A DNA stretch of 64,000 bases from Paraspadella gotoi (lineage: Eukaryota; Chaetognatha): positions 1,037,923 through 1,101,922 of the forward strand of contig CM119264.1 in NCBI GenBank assembly GCA_051294375.1, read 5' to 3'. The translations under genes and the position numbers were made by a program. Each line of letters starts with the position of its first letter. Position 1 is the stretch's first letter. The notes under the pieces were generated by a model. The model did no database searches. It was not told the origin of the DNA and worked only from the letters and a program-made list of their open reading frames with translations. Below, one piece after another: positions 35,690 through 47,770 of this stretch.

Positions 35690-35850
35690 TTAACAAATAT
35701 GATACATATGCATGTTAAAGTTCTTATGCTGTCTAACGTTTCTACCAAAAATTCTTGAAATTTTACCAGAGTTAATAATATTTTTAACGCAAGTAGGATC
35801 AACCGACGGACAGAAAGACATACCGACCGACCGACCGACAAATTACTTAT
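35690..35850. repeat. Dispersed repeat G fragment with GACC-type repeats
   Basis: TTTTTAACGCAAGTAGGATC, CGACGGACAG and CCGACCGACCGACC match 43180-43310 and, reversed, 45010-45170. Confidence 0.55.
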
Positions 35851-35989
35851 AGAGATGCTCCTTCTGCAAATAATAAAAACAAATAGTTAATGGTCGATCT
35901 TTTTTGTTCCCTGGGACCATTAAAGAGTAAGAGAGGGCAGCATCAGTCAGGTCTGAAGGAAAGGTAGGAGATGGCTGCAGACAATGGAA

Positions 35990-36190
35990 AATGAATATAG
36001 ATGATAGCAGATGAATGCAAACGACGGAAGATGAATGGAAAATGAATGCAAAAGATGGCAGATTATTGTAATTGAAATGCAGATGTCAGATGAATGGAAA
36101 ATGAGCGCAGACGATGGCAGATGATCGGAAATTTAGTGCAGAAGATGGCAGATGAGCGAATAAGATGGCAGATGGGTACAGACGATGATT
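35990..36190. repeat. Minisatellite GATGGCAGATGAATGGAAA type
   Basis: About eight units of 25-27 bp. Confidence 0.8.
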
Positions 36191-36429
36191 GGAGGTTTAT
36201 GGACGCTAAAGCAAAATAACAGAAATTCACAAAAAAAGTTGTTGTGGTCATTGCAACGAAACGCGATTTAGATTCGACAAAAATGAGGATTGACGTCGCA
36301 ATTTGTCCATTGGTGGCAGAAGGAGGAGGAAAAGGTCAATGTGATGATATTGAAGATGGTTGACCCTTGGGCGGATTGAGACAGAGACGTTTAGTCTCTG
36401 AGAGGAAATGAATGAGCAAATGAACAAAT

Positions 36430-36690
36430 AAAAAAATAAGAAGGAAGGAAGTATTAATAAAAAGTTAATGAGATGGAAAAAAGGATTAGTGAAAAAGATA
36501 ATAAAAAGAAAAGAAGGATTAAAAGAAGGATACTAAGAAGTAAGGATTAATAATAAGATATTTAGAAAAAAGGAAGGATTAATAAAAGGATGATAGGATG
36601 GAAGGAAGGATTATTAAAAGGAAAATAAGAAGAAAGGAAGGATTATTAAAAGGATAATGAGAAAGAAGGAAAGATTAGTTGAAAGATCAA
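36430..36690. repeat. GGAAGGATTAATAAAAGGAT-type degenerate repeat
   Basis: Irregular purine-rich units of roughly 40 bp over 260 bp. Confidence 0.65.
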
Positions 36691-36758
36691 AAAAAATTTT
36701 CGTTATGAGTCGATGAAGAATAAATAGGAAATGACTTTGTTGCGACAAGAAGACACAG

Positions 36759-36784
36759 AGAGAGAGATAGAGAGAGAGAGAGAA

Positions 36785-36863
<79 letters not shown>

Positions 36864-36895
36864 TAGAAAAAGGGACTGGGATTATGCAAAAGTAC

Positions 36896-36978
<83 letters not shown>

Positions 36979-37100
36979 AAGAGAGGAGCTTAATTGCAAC
37001 GCGAGCTGGTGTGTGATGTCACCTTGGGATTTTTTTGTTCAAGCGAGGAAGATAGAGATAGAAAGACCGACCAGGCGGAGAGAAAGAGAAAGAGAGAGAA

Positions 37101-37148
<48 letters not shown>

Positions 37149-37160
37149 AGAGAGAGAAGA
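36759..37160. repeat. Cluster of (GA)n microsatellites
   Basis: Three GA runs separated by short unique segments. Confidence 0.9.
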
Positions 37161-37204
37161 GAAGAGAACGAAAAAAAATAAGAAAATAAAAAAAACAAGA
37201 GAAA

Positions 37205-37370
37205 AGACAAAGGACAAGACAAGACAAGACAAGACAAGACAAGACAAGACAAGACAAGACAAGGACAAGACAAGACAAGAAAAGACAAGAAGGACAAGAC
37301 AAAAAAAGAAAAGAAAAGAAAAGAGGAAAAGAAAAGAAAAAGAAAAGAAAAGAAAAGAAAAGAAAAGAGT
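37205..37370. repeat. (GACAA)n then (AAAAG)n repeat
   Basis: At least nine GACAA units followed by AAAAG/AAAGA units. Confidence 0.95.
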
Positions 37371-37404
37371 GTTGACGCCGTTCGGATTACGTAGGCGATA
37401 ACTT

Positions 37405-37465
37405 TGCAAGAAGGCGTCGTCGTCGTCGTCAACGTCGTCGTCGTCGTCGTCGTCGTCGTCGTTTT
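37405..37465. repeat. (GTC)n trinucleotide repeat
   Basis: CGT/GTC triplets over 55 bp. Similar runs occur at 46075-46180, 46533-46570 and 55692-55740. Confidence 0.9.
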
Positions 37466-37819
37466 CTTCGCTAGTCGAAGGCGTCTATTTCTCTTTTGTT
37501 TTCTCTTCGTTTGTTTCTTCTTATTTTTTGTCTTTTATGGTATTTTTTTTGGTTTTTTTTGTTTTTGTTTTTGTTTAGTTTATTTGTTTTTTGGTTTTTT
37601 TTTAGCCGGATCTGGTTACTGCTCTATAATTCACTTTGTCGGTCCGTCGGTCCGCCCCCTCAATCTTATCGGGAATTCACTTATATCATGTCAAAACATC
37701 GAAATATGATACATTATGCAAATAAATATTATGTCCGTCCGTCCGTCTGTTTGTCTGTCCGTCTGTCCGTCCGTTCGTCCCACCTAAGCAAAAAACACCA
37801 ATTACTCGTGATTTGATGG

Positions 37820-38370
37820 ATTGATTGGAATGAAATTTTGTGTGTGGGTAGAAAAGTGTGAGATTGAGCTGGAAATCATGTTTCGATGGAATCGTCCGAG
37901 AGGAAATGAGTTAAAATGGAAAAAAACTAAAAAATATATTTGACTATTTGAACGCCAATTACTCATGATTGACTTCAAATTTTGTATCTGAGTAGGAAAG
38001 TTTTGACGGAATCCTCAAAGTGGAAATGAGTTAAAATAGAAAAAAACAAACATGCTATTTCACTATTTGATTATGCTTTGTTTATTTTTAAATTAATTAA
38101 TTATTAATAAATAAGTAATTAATTAATGATTATCGATTATTTGTAATTAATTAATTAATTTAATTAATTTTGTGATCGAGATTGTTGTTTTGTGATTGAG
38201 AGGCGATACAAAGTGGAAAAGGATTTTGACACGAATAAAAAAATAATATTCATTAATTAATTAAATAATTAATTAATTAAAATTAATTAATTAATTAATT
38301 GATGATCAGCTGCTTACCGCTAATGATTGTGGGCAAATCCGGCATTGTTTGCTCAAACTTGTTCTTTCTT
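37820..38370. repeat. Composite dispersed repeat E, copy 2
   Basis: Two tandem units of the TGAAATTTTGT...GGAAATGAGTTAAAATGG type, then TTAATTAA-rich sequence and GGCATTGTTTGCTCAAACTTG, the same order as at 24140-24700. Confidence 0.65.
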
Positions 38371-38465
38371 TTTTCTGTCACCTAGAAAAGTGAAAAGTGA
38401 GTTTCAAAAAAAGAAAAAGCGAATAAGACATTAAGATGAAAGAGAAAATGAATAACAGAGAGGTT

Positions 38466-38512
<47 letters not shown>

Positions 38513-38999
38513 AAAGAAGTACAACAAATACTAATCAGAAGGGCAGAAAATTAAATATAATTAAAGATAAGGATAAATATTAGGATAAATAAATAAATTA
38601 AATAATGTTAGAGAATTAAAAAAATAAATAGAAATAAACGTATGTGATAGATAATTTTAGAAAAGTAAAGAGAAAAGAAGATAATTAAGAGCAGCAAAGA
38701 GAAGTAAAGAGAAAGGCAGAAAAGTAAAGGGAAATAAAGAGAAGTAAAGAGAAAAGCAAATAGAAATAAAGTGAACGAAGCGATTAAAACGTTTTCCTCC
38801 TGAGAAATTTATTAAACGAATCTAAAAATAGACCAAAGAAATAACGAAAAAAAATGTTGAAAGGTGGAAAAAAAAGAACGGAAAAAAGAAATAAAAGAAA
38901 AAGAAAAAACTAAATAGAAATAGAAATTAATACGATTTCATTAAATTTATACATTTCAAACAATTGAAACTTTTTTTTGAAATACTATACCACTTTATT

Positions 39000-39800
39000 G
39001 GTAGGAAAGCCTAGTACTCTGGGAGTGAATAAACGAGACTGTGAGAGAGTCTTGATTGAAAGCTTGCAGGGACCTGCTATGTCATTATCTGAATTGAGGC
39101 CTTAAAACACCAAAGCCTGTCCAATAGGGTGGAGTGATGAAAAGATTGAGTGATTGAACATTATTTTTTTGCTGCCTATGGACATATAATTAATAAATTT
39201 TAAATCCTTTTAAAAAAATTTTTAGCATAACAGTATAGCAAATTCAATTATTTATGTAGTAATATCCTTATAAAATCGTTAAATTTCAAAATAATTTTTT
39301 TTTATTTTTAAGAACTGATTTGGATTTGCTATAAAAAACTAAGAAACTTTTATAAAATATGTTATATGATATTTTAATGTTTAGATCACAAAAAATGATT
39401 AAAACGTTTTAACATATATAAGTTTCTACTACAGAGAATAAAAAAGTTAGGAATTTTTACTTTTTTTCTTATTTTAAACATTAAAGATGACATAATTTTT
39501 GATAACATATTTTTTATTTTTGATTCAACTTTTTATGAAGAATCTGAATCTTTAATAAAAGTTTCATAAAAATTATTTTTAAAATTTATTATTTTATAAG
39601 GATATTACTACAAATATATTATATTTTACTATTCTGTTCCCGAGATAATATGAACAAAATATTTTTTGTACTAGTTAATCATACTATCTCACATCTAAAT
39701 ATCATTGTTCGATCATTCAAATAAATTTTTTGTTCTTGAGTGCTCCACTCTACTGTCCAATCAGGGGCAAGATATCTTATTTATTAAAGGAATGGATACT
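39000..39800 (+). repeat. Dispersed repeat D interrupted by a hAT-like insertion
   Basis: The repeat runs to 39124 and resumes at 39753 with GTCCAATCAGGGGCAAGATA, matching the uninterrupted copy at 4020-4215. Confidence 0.7.
39125..39752. mobile_element. hAT-like non-autonomous transposon
   Basis: Ends are TAGGGTGGAG and CTCCACTCTA, inverted with one mismatch. An 8-bp duplication, CTGTCCAA, flanks it (39117-39124 and 39753-39760). At 628 bp and very AT-rich, it has no transposase frame. Confidence 0.75.
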
Positions 39801-39829
39801 TTTTTGTCGAATCTGCTTATAAGCATTAA

Positions 39830-40150
39830 ACTCCAATTACTCATGATTGAATGGTTGGATTGGAATGAAATTTTGTGTGTGGGTGGGAAACTGTGATTAA
39901 GCTGGATATAAAATTTCAATGGAATCGTCAGAGTGGAAATGAGTTTAAATGGAAAAATCATAAGTCACGTTTATTTGAATCTTTTTGCTTAAATTACCTC
40001 ATAATTACTCTAATCAATCATAATTGGATTAATGGATTGAGATGAAATTTATTGTGTGTGTAAAAAAATAAGTGCTTAAACTGAATATAAAGTTTTGATG
40101 AAATTGTAAAAGTGGAAATGAGTTTAAATGAAAAAAAGAAAACAAAAGTC
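39830..40150. repeat. Dispersed repeat E, third locus
   Basis: Two units of the TGAAATTTTGTGTGTGGGTG type without the TTAATTAA tail. Confidence 0.6.
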
Positions 40151-40204
40151 CCTTTTACTTGACTTTTTAAAGTTTTAAAACTTTAAAGTTTCTCTCTCTC
40201 TCGC

Positions 40205-40450
40205 TGCAAGTTTAAAAAAATATACAAGCTTAAAAAATTATGCAAGTTGAAAAAATTATGCAAGTTAAAAAGATTATGCAAGTTTAAAACAATTATGCAA
40301 GTTAAAAAGATTATGCAAGTTTAAAAAATTATGCAAGTTAAAAAGATTATGCAAGTTTAAAAAATTATGCAAGTTAAAAAGATTATGCAAGTTTAAAAAA
40401 ATTATACAAGTTGAAAAAAGTATTCAAGTTGAAAAAATTATGCAATTAAA
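40205..40450. repeat. Minisatellite TTATGCAAGTTTAAAAAA type
   Basis: About 13 units of 18-20 bp. A related, reverse-oriented and more degenerate array is at 51280-51830. Confidence 0.85.
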
Positions 40451-40740
40451 AATAATGGGCAAAATATTTCAAATATTATATTTATTGATAAAATATTTTT
40501 TTTAAATCATAAATTATTAATTAATTATATAATATTTCCAAGAATGTTTTAATTGCTTGAGATTGGAAAATTAAATTAAAAGGTACGTAAATGACAAAAA
40601 GGGACATGAATGACAAAAAGTTACATAAATGACGAAAACTGACACCTTTCAAAGATTGGGAGCGAAAATAAAGGAGAGCAGAGGTGAGACTAAATTAAAA
40701 AGAAGCAGAGCAAGAGACGTGCGAGAAGAATAGAAAAGCA

Positions 40741-40756
40741 GAGAGAGAGAGAGACA

Positions 40757-40806
<50 letters not shown>

Positions 40807-40831
40807 AAGAAAAGAGAAGTGAAGTGAACCT

Positions 40832-40887
<56 letters not shown>

Positions 40888-40895
40888 CTCTCCCT
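40741..40895. repeat. Facing (GA)n and (CT)n runs
   Basis: A GA run (40741-40800) is followed after about 30 bp by a CT run (40832-40895), giving an inverted pair able to form a long hairpin. Confidence 0.9.
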
Positions 40896-40900
40896 CTCTC

Positions 40901-41443
40901 AACATTAGGCAAAAACTCTTACTTTATAAATTAACTACCAATCTCGAAGTCATCAGAAATAAAACAACTAATAGCTGGAAAAAAGAATGTAGAATTGCTG
41001 TAGAGAATTTAATAAAGAAAGACTATACAAACAACTGCTACAAAGTCGTACAAGGACAACAAATATTAAAAAACAAAGCCAAAAACATAGTCGACCAAAT
41101 AAGCAAATATACCTACTCGCGAAAACCATTACCGGAACTATTGAAATGCAACAAACAAGAAAACGCTACCATATTAATGTCAAGATATGGAATGCTTGAG
41201 TGCGGCAAGAACTATAATTCTACAATAAATCAAATCTGTGAAAAATGCAACAAGGAAGATGATGAAGAACATAGACTTAATTATTGTATTAAATGGAATC
41301 ATTTAAACTTTATGTCCAATCTTGATAAAATACCTTTTTCTGATATATACTTAAATAACATAGAAAAACTAAAGCATATCATGATTCGGATAGAGAGAGT
41401 GTGGAACGTTAAAAAAGGAACGGGATCTATGTGTAAATACTGA
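40901..41443 (+). pseudogene. LINE open-frame 3' end (5' truncated)
   Basis: The frame is open from about 40901 to the stop at 41441-41443 (180 codons). The end holds a zinc-knuckle-like CEKCNKEDDEEHRLNYC, typical of the C-terminal domain after the reverse transcriptase in non-LTR retrotransposons. The text is lysine- and asparagine-rich. The upstream part, with the polymerase itself, is absent; a CT microsatellite precedes it. Truncation at the 5' end is usual for LINEs. It is followed by a short 3' UTR and a TCAAA-repeat tail. Confidence 0.65.
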
Positions 41444-41606
41444 AATTTAAACTATGTATATAATTAGTCCACTTTGTAATTTTTTTGTTTTGTTAATTTA
41501 TTTCATTTCTTTAAATGGTACATACATGTATATGTACGGCTCATTAACTGTTACATGTTACTGTGTTAAACATTCACATTTTGAGCATAATAAATCAAAT
41601 CAAATC

Positions 41607-41612
<6 letters not shown>
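41444..41612 (+). mobile_element. LINE 3' UTR and (TCAAA)n tail
   Basis: After the stop, AATAAATCAAATCAAATCAA ends the element, a tail type seen in several LINE clades. Confidence 0.6.
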
Positions 41613-41659
<47 letters not shown>

Positions 41660-41747
41660 CTCTCTCTCTCTCCAATATGGCGTCGAACACCCACTTTCAT
41701 TTCAATTTTTATCAATTTTTTTTCCATTTTTAGTTTTTTTTTTAAGA

Positions 41748-41778
<31 letters not shown>

Positions 41779-41779
41779 G

Positions 41780-41813
<34 letters not shown>
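41613..41813. repeat. (CT)n then (GA)n runs 70 bp apart
   Basis: CT run 41613-41672 and GA run 41744-41813, another inverted microsatellite pair. Confidence 0.9.
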
Positions 41814-42124
41814 TATATATATATAACACTATCCTTCAAGATATAGCTGCCATAAAATTTTTTTTTAGTAAGCTTATGTTAAATTAAAAAATTATCATTT
41901 TTCATTGGGTTTATATTAATTATTTTACCCAATTGTGATACAATTCTTATCTATTAAAAATATGCTTCTTTGCCGGATTCTAATATTTTCAGCCATTTTT
42001 TCTTCTTTTTTTATCTTTTTTCGTTATTTTTGATTCTTTTCCATTTTTATTTTTTATTTCTTGCAACTTTTTCCCTGACCTCTTTTTTCGCCATTTTTGA
42101 TCTTTTTATACACGTCGACGTTGG

Positions 42125-42470
42125 CCCACACAGAAGTTTCGTCAACACAAGAGATTCGCCCACACAGGAGTTTTTTCCACACAGGAGTTTCGCCACACAT
42201 AAGTTCTGCCCACACAGAGGTTTGCCAACAAAGGAGATTCGCCCACACAGGAGAAACGCCCACACCGGAGTTTCTTCCACAAGGAATTTCCCCCATACAG
42301 GAGTTTCGTCGACACAGGTGTTTTCTTCCACACAGGAGTTTTCGCCCACACAGAAGTTTCCAACACAAAAGTTTTAGCCAACACAGGAGTTTCTTCCACA
42401 CAGAAATTTCGACCACGCAGGAGTTTATCCCACACAAGAGTTTTGCCCACATAGGAGTTTCGCCCTCACA
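42125..42470. repeat. Minisatellite CACACAGGAGTTTCGCC type
   Basis: About 18 units of 17-21 bp. On the minus strand it begins just after a donor-like CTCATGTGAGGGCG. Confidence 0.85.
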
Positions 42471-42474
42471 TGAG

Positions 42475-42730
42475 CCAAGCGCACCCAAAATTCCGTTCGG
42501 TGATCGTGACTTAGAATTCCTCAAATGATCTTGATGGCTTCGTTTTCGTGGAACGTAGCTATGAGATCGTAAAGGAGAGACGAGTAGCAGTACGCATCAG
42601 TCTCTTGCAAGTAGCATCGACTGCTCCTACAGATCTCTTCTCTCTGCATCTCTCTCGAGCTCCTCCATCCCTCTCTCCACGAGCGTGGAGGAGATGCCGA
42701 CGAGAGAGCTGATGAGAGAGAGAGAGAGCA
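42475..42730 (-). other. GC-richer exon-like segment, unassigned
   Basis: The minus strand has an acceptor-like CTCTCATCAG at about 42710, then balanced-composition sequence with open stretches (for example SLLYDLIATFHENEAIKII before a stop), then donor-like GTGAGG at 42474 followed by the minisatellite. No single frame spans it and I do not recognise the protein. It may be a broken exon or non-coding. Confidence 0.3.
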
Positions 42731-43119
42731 AAGATAAAAAATATAGAAAAAGGGAGAGGAAGGGAGATAGAGAGCGAGAGAGGAAGACAAAGAAGGAGAG
42801 AGAAACAAATAGATGAAAGTGTTTGAATTAAATTAATAAACAAGGAACGGTTATTCCAAGGTGTTGCGCGGCATTACTTTTCTTTTTACTTATCATGTCA
42901 TTTATTCCTTATAGTTTATAAGATAAAAATAAAAATACGGAAAACTTGTCTCAATTTTCAATCTAAATATTTCACCAAGTTAGTCACCTCAACATGATGT
43001 ATTAACCTTTCTTTTTCGTTGTTAGTTTGATAGTAGAAAAAAAAATTTTAATGATTTTTACAACGAATAATAATAAAAACAAATTCGTTATAAAAAATCA
43101 TTAAAACTTTGTTTTTTCT

Positions 43120-43320
43120 AATAAGATTTCTTTAAAAACAAAAGGCGGCGCCAGTAGTTGCTTAGATTTGATTTTTAACAAATGAGCAACAAACTATAGG
43201 CAAGTTATAAGCATTTTTAACGTAAGTGGGACAAACCAACGGACAGACATACCGACAGACCGACCAACCGACCGACCGGACCGAAAAGTGACCTATCGAG
43301 TTGCTCCGCAACTAAAAATA
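43120..43320 (+). repeat. Dispersed repeat G
   Basis: AAGGCGGCGCCAGTAGTTGC, then GACCGACC-type units and AAAAGTGACCTATCGAGTTG. A reverse copy lies at 45010-45170. Confidence 0.65.
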
Positions 43321-43704
43321 TTTAAAATGAATAAAAAGTATTGTAAACAAAATATATATATATATATTTTTTGTTTCTCTTTACTGTCTTTTTAAATCTT
43401 TAAAAAGGTTAAACTCCTAATTTAGACAAATGTCACCGATCGTTTTTCTATTTTTTTTCTCTTCTTTTCCTTCTTTCCTTCCTTTTATTTTCCTTCTTTC
43501 CTTCTTTTTTCTTTCCTTATTTCCTTCCTTTTCTTTTCCTTCTTTCCTTCCTTTTTTTTTCTTCTTTCCTTCCTTTTTTTTCTTCGACTCACTGTCCTTT
43601 TTCCTTTCTTTTCTCCGTCTCTTATTTTCCTCTTTAACTTCTTTCTTCCTTTTCAGACTCTCTTCTTCTTTTCCTCCTCCAACGTCAATACACTTTGGAC
43701 AACT

Positions 43705-44095
43705 CCCACAGTAAACGCCATACTCCCCTTTTCCTACAGTAAACGCCACACTCCCCTTTTCCCACAAGCGACCGCCACACTCCCCTTTTCCTCACAGTAA
43801 ACGCCACACTCCCCTTTTCCCACAGTAAACGCCACACTCCCTTTTTCTACAGTGAAAAGCCACACTCCCCCTTTCGCACAGTGAAAGCCACACTCTCCCT
43901 TTCCCACAGTGAACCCACACTCTCCTTTCTCACAGTAAACGCCACACTCAACTTTTCCCACAGTGAACGCCCACTCCCCTTTTCCCACAGTGAACGCCAC
44001 ACACTCCTTTCCTACAGTGAAAGCCACACTCCCCTTTTCCCACAGTGAACGCCACACTCCCTCTTTCCCACAGTGGACGCCACACTTCCCTTTTC
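43705..44095. repeat. Minisatellite CACAGTAAACGCCACACTCCCCTTTTC type
   Basis: About 14 units of 26-28 bp with moderate divergence. No coding frame is implied. Confidence 0.9.
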
Positions 44096-44177
44096 ACAAA
44101 GAGTGAAACTTGAGCAAAGGAGAAAAAAATTATTAAATTTGAGCGAAAAATTCGAATTTTATATTTAATTCCATTCA

Positions 44178-44208
<31 letters not shown>

Positions 44209-44216
44209 TCTCTCTC

Positions 44217-44247
<31 letters not shown>

Positions 44248-44250
44248 ACC
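44178..44250. repeat. (CT)n microsatellite
   Basis: Interrupted CT run. Confidence 0.9.
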
Positions 44251-44337
44251 AAAACACTGTTTGGTTTTCGTCAGTAGCGGTTTATTTCATTTATTTCATT
44301 TATTTCATTTCTCGATATAAGCATGAAACATCCTCTC

Positions 44338-44545
44338 CTTGACCCGGTGGCTCATTGAGTAAAGCCATTAGCTCATGTCCACTAGGTACCGGGTTCAATC
44401 CCAACCCTGTACCGTAAACCGCCTTGGAGGCGTGGAAAACCCTCAAGCCTGGTTACAAGCTCAGGACCCGTTCTATGGCTGCCGAAGTGGCATGGAAGTT
44501 ACAGAAGTTCTCGCCCACTCAGCGCCTTATCCACAAATTTCCAAG
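44338..44545 (+). mobile_element. tRNA-headed SINE, family A
   Basis: A box GGTGGCTCATTGAG and B box GGGTTCAATCCC have tRNA-like spacing; the body ends CACTCAGCGCC. A headless relative is at 10421-10570. Confidence 0.7.
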
Positions 44546-45009
44546 TATAAAGAAATGAAAAACAAGGATTCTCTGTTTTTATTTTTGAAGAAATTGAATT
44601 TAGTTGTCAGAATATTTGAAATCTCAGTTTTTTTTATTTTTATAATATTACATTATCAATGTTGCTTACATATTGTAAAAAAAATCCATCTCTCCCTTGC
44701 ATATTTCAACTCTGTCTCTATCTCACTCTCAAGGTGTCAACATTCGCTTTCCTCATTTGATGACTTTTCTTTCTCTTTGTATTTTCACCTTATCTTTTTG
44801 GGGATCAACGATATCTCTCTCTTTCTCTCTCTCACTCTCTCTCTCTCTCTCTCTTTCTCTCTTTCTTTCTTTATTTCTCTCTCATTCTCTTAAACTACTT
44901 TTCCAAACCCAGTGATCCCGGTATGAACCACGTATAATAATCCTCTCATTCTTCCAGCAACCCTTCTGGCTCAGTTTCCCGAGAGTGTTTCTTTATCCTT
45001 TATTCCTTT

Positions 45010-45170
45010 AAACTCTATAAGTCACTTTTCGGTCGGTCTGTCGGTTGAATACGCTCATAACTTGCTTATACTTCGTTGCTCACTTGTTAAAACAGGAAAA
45101 GAGCTCAAATCTAAACGACTACTAGCGCCGCCTTTTGTTTTTAAAGAAATCTTATAAAGTATATGGAACC
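45010..45170 (-). repeat. Dispersed repeat G, reverse copy
   Basis: AAGTCACTTTTCGGTCGGTC, then ACTACTAGCGCCGCCTTTTG, the reverse of 43130-43310. Confidence 0.65.
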
Positions 45171-45234
45171 AAAGATGTGATTACAATGCAGGGCGTATCG
45201 TATTTATAGGGAAATACAAGGGATAAGAAAGTTC

Positions 45235-45450
45235 TATGGTAACGGAGGGACATGTGTGATGCTTGGGGTGTGTGGCATCTCACGACAGCTGGCGCTCAGG
45301 GCTTTGGACCTGCAGTGACCACCCCATGTCACTGGCGTGTTTATGCCGACACCATCACACTTTAACCGTGAGGGGATTGAACCCAGAATTCAAAGTTGGT
45401 GAACGAGAACTTAGCTGTCCAAGCCAATGAGACGAGCTGAGTTTCCCCAA
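45235..45450 (-). mobile_element. tRNA-headed SINE, family C, related to the hairpin-rich element
   Basis: On the minus strand CTCATTGGCTTGGACAGCTA and GGGTTCAATCCCCTC act as A and B boxes. The body has CAGTGAC/GTCACTGGCG-type hairpins and a GGCATCTCAC stretch shared with 25864-26110. Confidence 0.55.
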
Positions 45451-45499
45451 GTTATACGGGAGGGGAATTTAGGATTCGCCGCAGTTCCTTGTTTTTAAA

Positions 45500-46020
45500 A
45501 AAGAAGTAAATCATCGGGGAAAAAAAAGCAGAAAAGAATAAAACTAATCATAAAATACTATAAAATATAAAATACATTTATGTCGAAATTAAATAATTTC
45601 CGAGAAAAGAATAAACAAAGAAAAACACAAAAAGGAATGTTTTTTTCAATTTTAATTGACGATCTTATTTTCCGCTAAATATATTTCTTCTTCCTTTAAT
45701 TTTTTTTGTTTTTTGTTGTTTTTTTTATCGATGTTATAATCCATTTTCGATCAACGGGTTTTGACGTTTACGATATTTGTTTATGTTTAACGAATGTTTG
45801 TTAATTTAAAAGAAAATCTAAGTCAGAAAAAAGTAAAAAGAGAATCTAATTTTTAGTTTTGTTTCGAAATAATATAAATGATTTTAAACACTATTATTAC
45901 AGTAATAAAGTTATACGAAGCAAAAAAAAGTAACATATACTATGATGTGAAAAAAACTATTAAAAAAGCAAACAAAACAAAACAAAAACAAAACATTAAA
46001 AGTATGTTTCGTTGACGAAA
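45500..46020. other. AT-rich, nothing recognised
   Basis: No exon, array or element end seen. Confidence 0.5.
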
Positions 46021-46446
46021 CGATTTTGCTGACCATTAAAAAAATCGGGGTCTCATTTTTTTCAGGTCACGAAATCGTCGTCTTCTTCTTCGTCGTCGTC
46101 GTCGTCGTCGTCGTCTTTCGTCGTTTTCGTCGTCTTCTTCGTCATCGTCGTCGTCATTGTGGTCGTCGTCATCTTTCCAGTTTTATGGTGCAATTGTGCG
46201 CGACAAATCCTGCGACGCTTATTTGCATAAACTGGCCACCGCAAACTCCAGTCCGCCAGAAAGGGAAAAACTGTTTCGGTGGAGAAGAAAAAAAAAAAAA
46301 AAAAAACAAGTAAGAAAACAACGAGAAAACAGAAAAAAAAGAAGGAAGGAGAGAAGGAGAGAAGGAGAGAAGGAGAGAAGGAGGCAGTAGCTAAACCAAA
46401 GTGGAAAAAATGAAGGGTAATTATGCGAAATTCTCCAACGAGGTCG

Positions 46447-46450
<4 letters not shown>

Positions 46451-46517
<67 letters not shown>

Positions 46518-46518
46518 C
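46451..46518. repeat. (GA)n microsatellite
   Basis: Near-pure GA run. Confidence 0.9.
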
Positions 46519-46579
46519 TAATTGTTTGTCGAACTCGTCGTCGTCGTCGTCGTGGTCGTCATCGTCGTAGATTCAAATA

Positions 46580-47400
46580 TTTTCTAATCGAAATGTGATG
46601 CTTTTTACTGTTTTTACTTATTTTAGTTTCTCTTTAATCAATCTTTTTTTCGATTTTTTTTTTCTTCCTCGATTGTTTTATTCATATGAAATTGGTACAA
46701 CCAATATAATATAAAATATGTGATTCACAGGTTAATTCTATTTCATTTTTCATATTCAAATGACGAAAATAATCGCTGACTCTCAAATTTATTCTACCAT
46801 CTTGGCAAAAAGTATATAACATTTTTAGTAGAGGATATCTACTCAAAATAAATCAGAATGTTTCAAAATCTATATTAAATTTCTTTTTATTTCCAATTTA
46901 TGTAGCCCAAATCATTTAGAAGTTACAAGTAAAAAATAGTAAAAAAATCATATTTAATCTTCTACCATTTTTAATATTGCTTTATTTATTTTTATTTTGA
47001 ATTAAGTTATTTTTTTTTTATTTTGCTATGCCAAAGGTACCGAACTTTTTTTTCATTCATAAAGATGCTATTGTAGCTCACAGAATAGAGGGAATGATAC
47101 AATAATTCATAAGCAATTGATTTGGACTCAATCGTTCCACCATTGTAAATTATACTGCGATACAACAAATCAAAATCATTTGATGTGATTCTTCACTCTG
47201 AAAAATGGTATATTTAATTGCGTCCAATACAGGTTGACATCCTAGAATTGAATTAATCTCATTTATTTTCCGCGTCAGTTTCTCCCTGATCAGCTTTGTC
47301 CTTCTAATAAACCCATTAGGACAATTTGTCGCCCTCTTCCTTCCCACCCCTCCAAATAATTCTCCTTTGTCCCTCTCCCTCCCGCGAACTCTGAGGTCTC
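46580..47400. other. AT-rich, only a fragment of repeat D recognised
   Basis: GAAATTGGTACAACCAATAT at about 46688 is the repeat D end. Nothing else recognised. Confidence 0.45.
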
Positions 47401-47489
47401 TCTCCCCTTAAGAATTATTCCAACGAATCATAAATCAGATTTTCTTTCCTTTTTTTTCGTCCAGGGGACAAGTTGGCAGTGAGGGAGGA

Positions 47490-47770
47490 TGGAGATGGAG
47501 AAAAGTGGGAGGAAAGAGGGAGGGAGAGAGAGAGGAAAGAGAGAAAGAGAGGGGGAAGGAGTGGGAGAAAGATGGGAGGAGAAAAGGAAGGGAGAGAGAG
47601 AGGAAAGAGAGAAAGAGAGGGGGAAGGATTGGGAGAAAGTTGGGAGGAGAGAGGGAGGGAGAGAGAAATGGTTGGGATGGGGAAAAGGGAAGGGGTGGGA
47701 GAGAGACAGAGAGAAGAGAGAGAGAGAAAGGGTGGAAGAGGGAAAGGGAAAGAAGGAGATGGGAGGGCGG
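47490..47770. repeat. GGGAGGAGAGAGAGAGAAAG-type purine repeat
   Basis: Purine-only units of about 60 bp repeated at least twice (from 47521 and 47590), then degenerate. Long frames on both strands are readings of this tract. Confidence 0.8.

Noticed and set aside
42047-42524. Cys/Trp-rich frames with LLCGxxSCVxE repeats
   Set aside because: Frames on both strands read the 17-21 bp minisatellite; no start, splice or composition support.
43705-44095. CRISPR-like array
   Set aside because: There are no unique spacers between direct repeats; it is a simple minisatellite in animal DNA.
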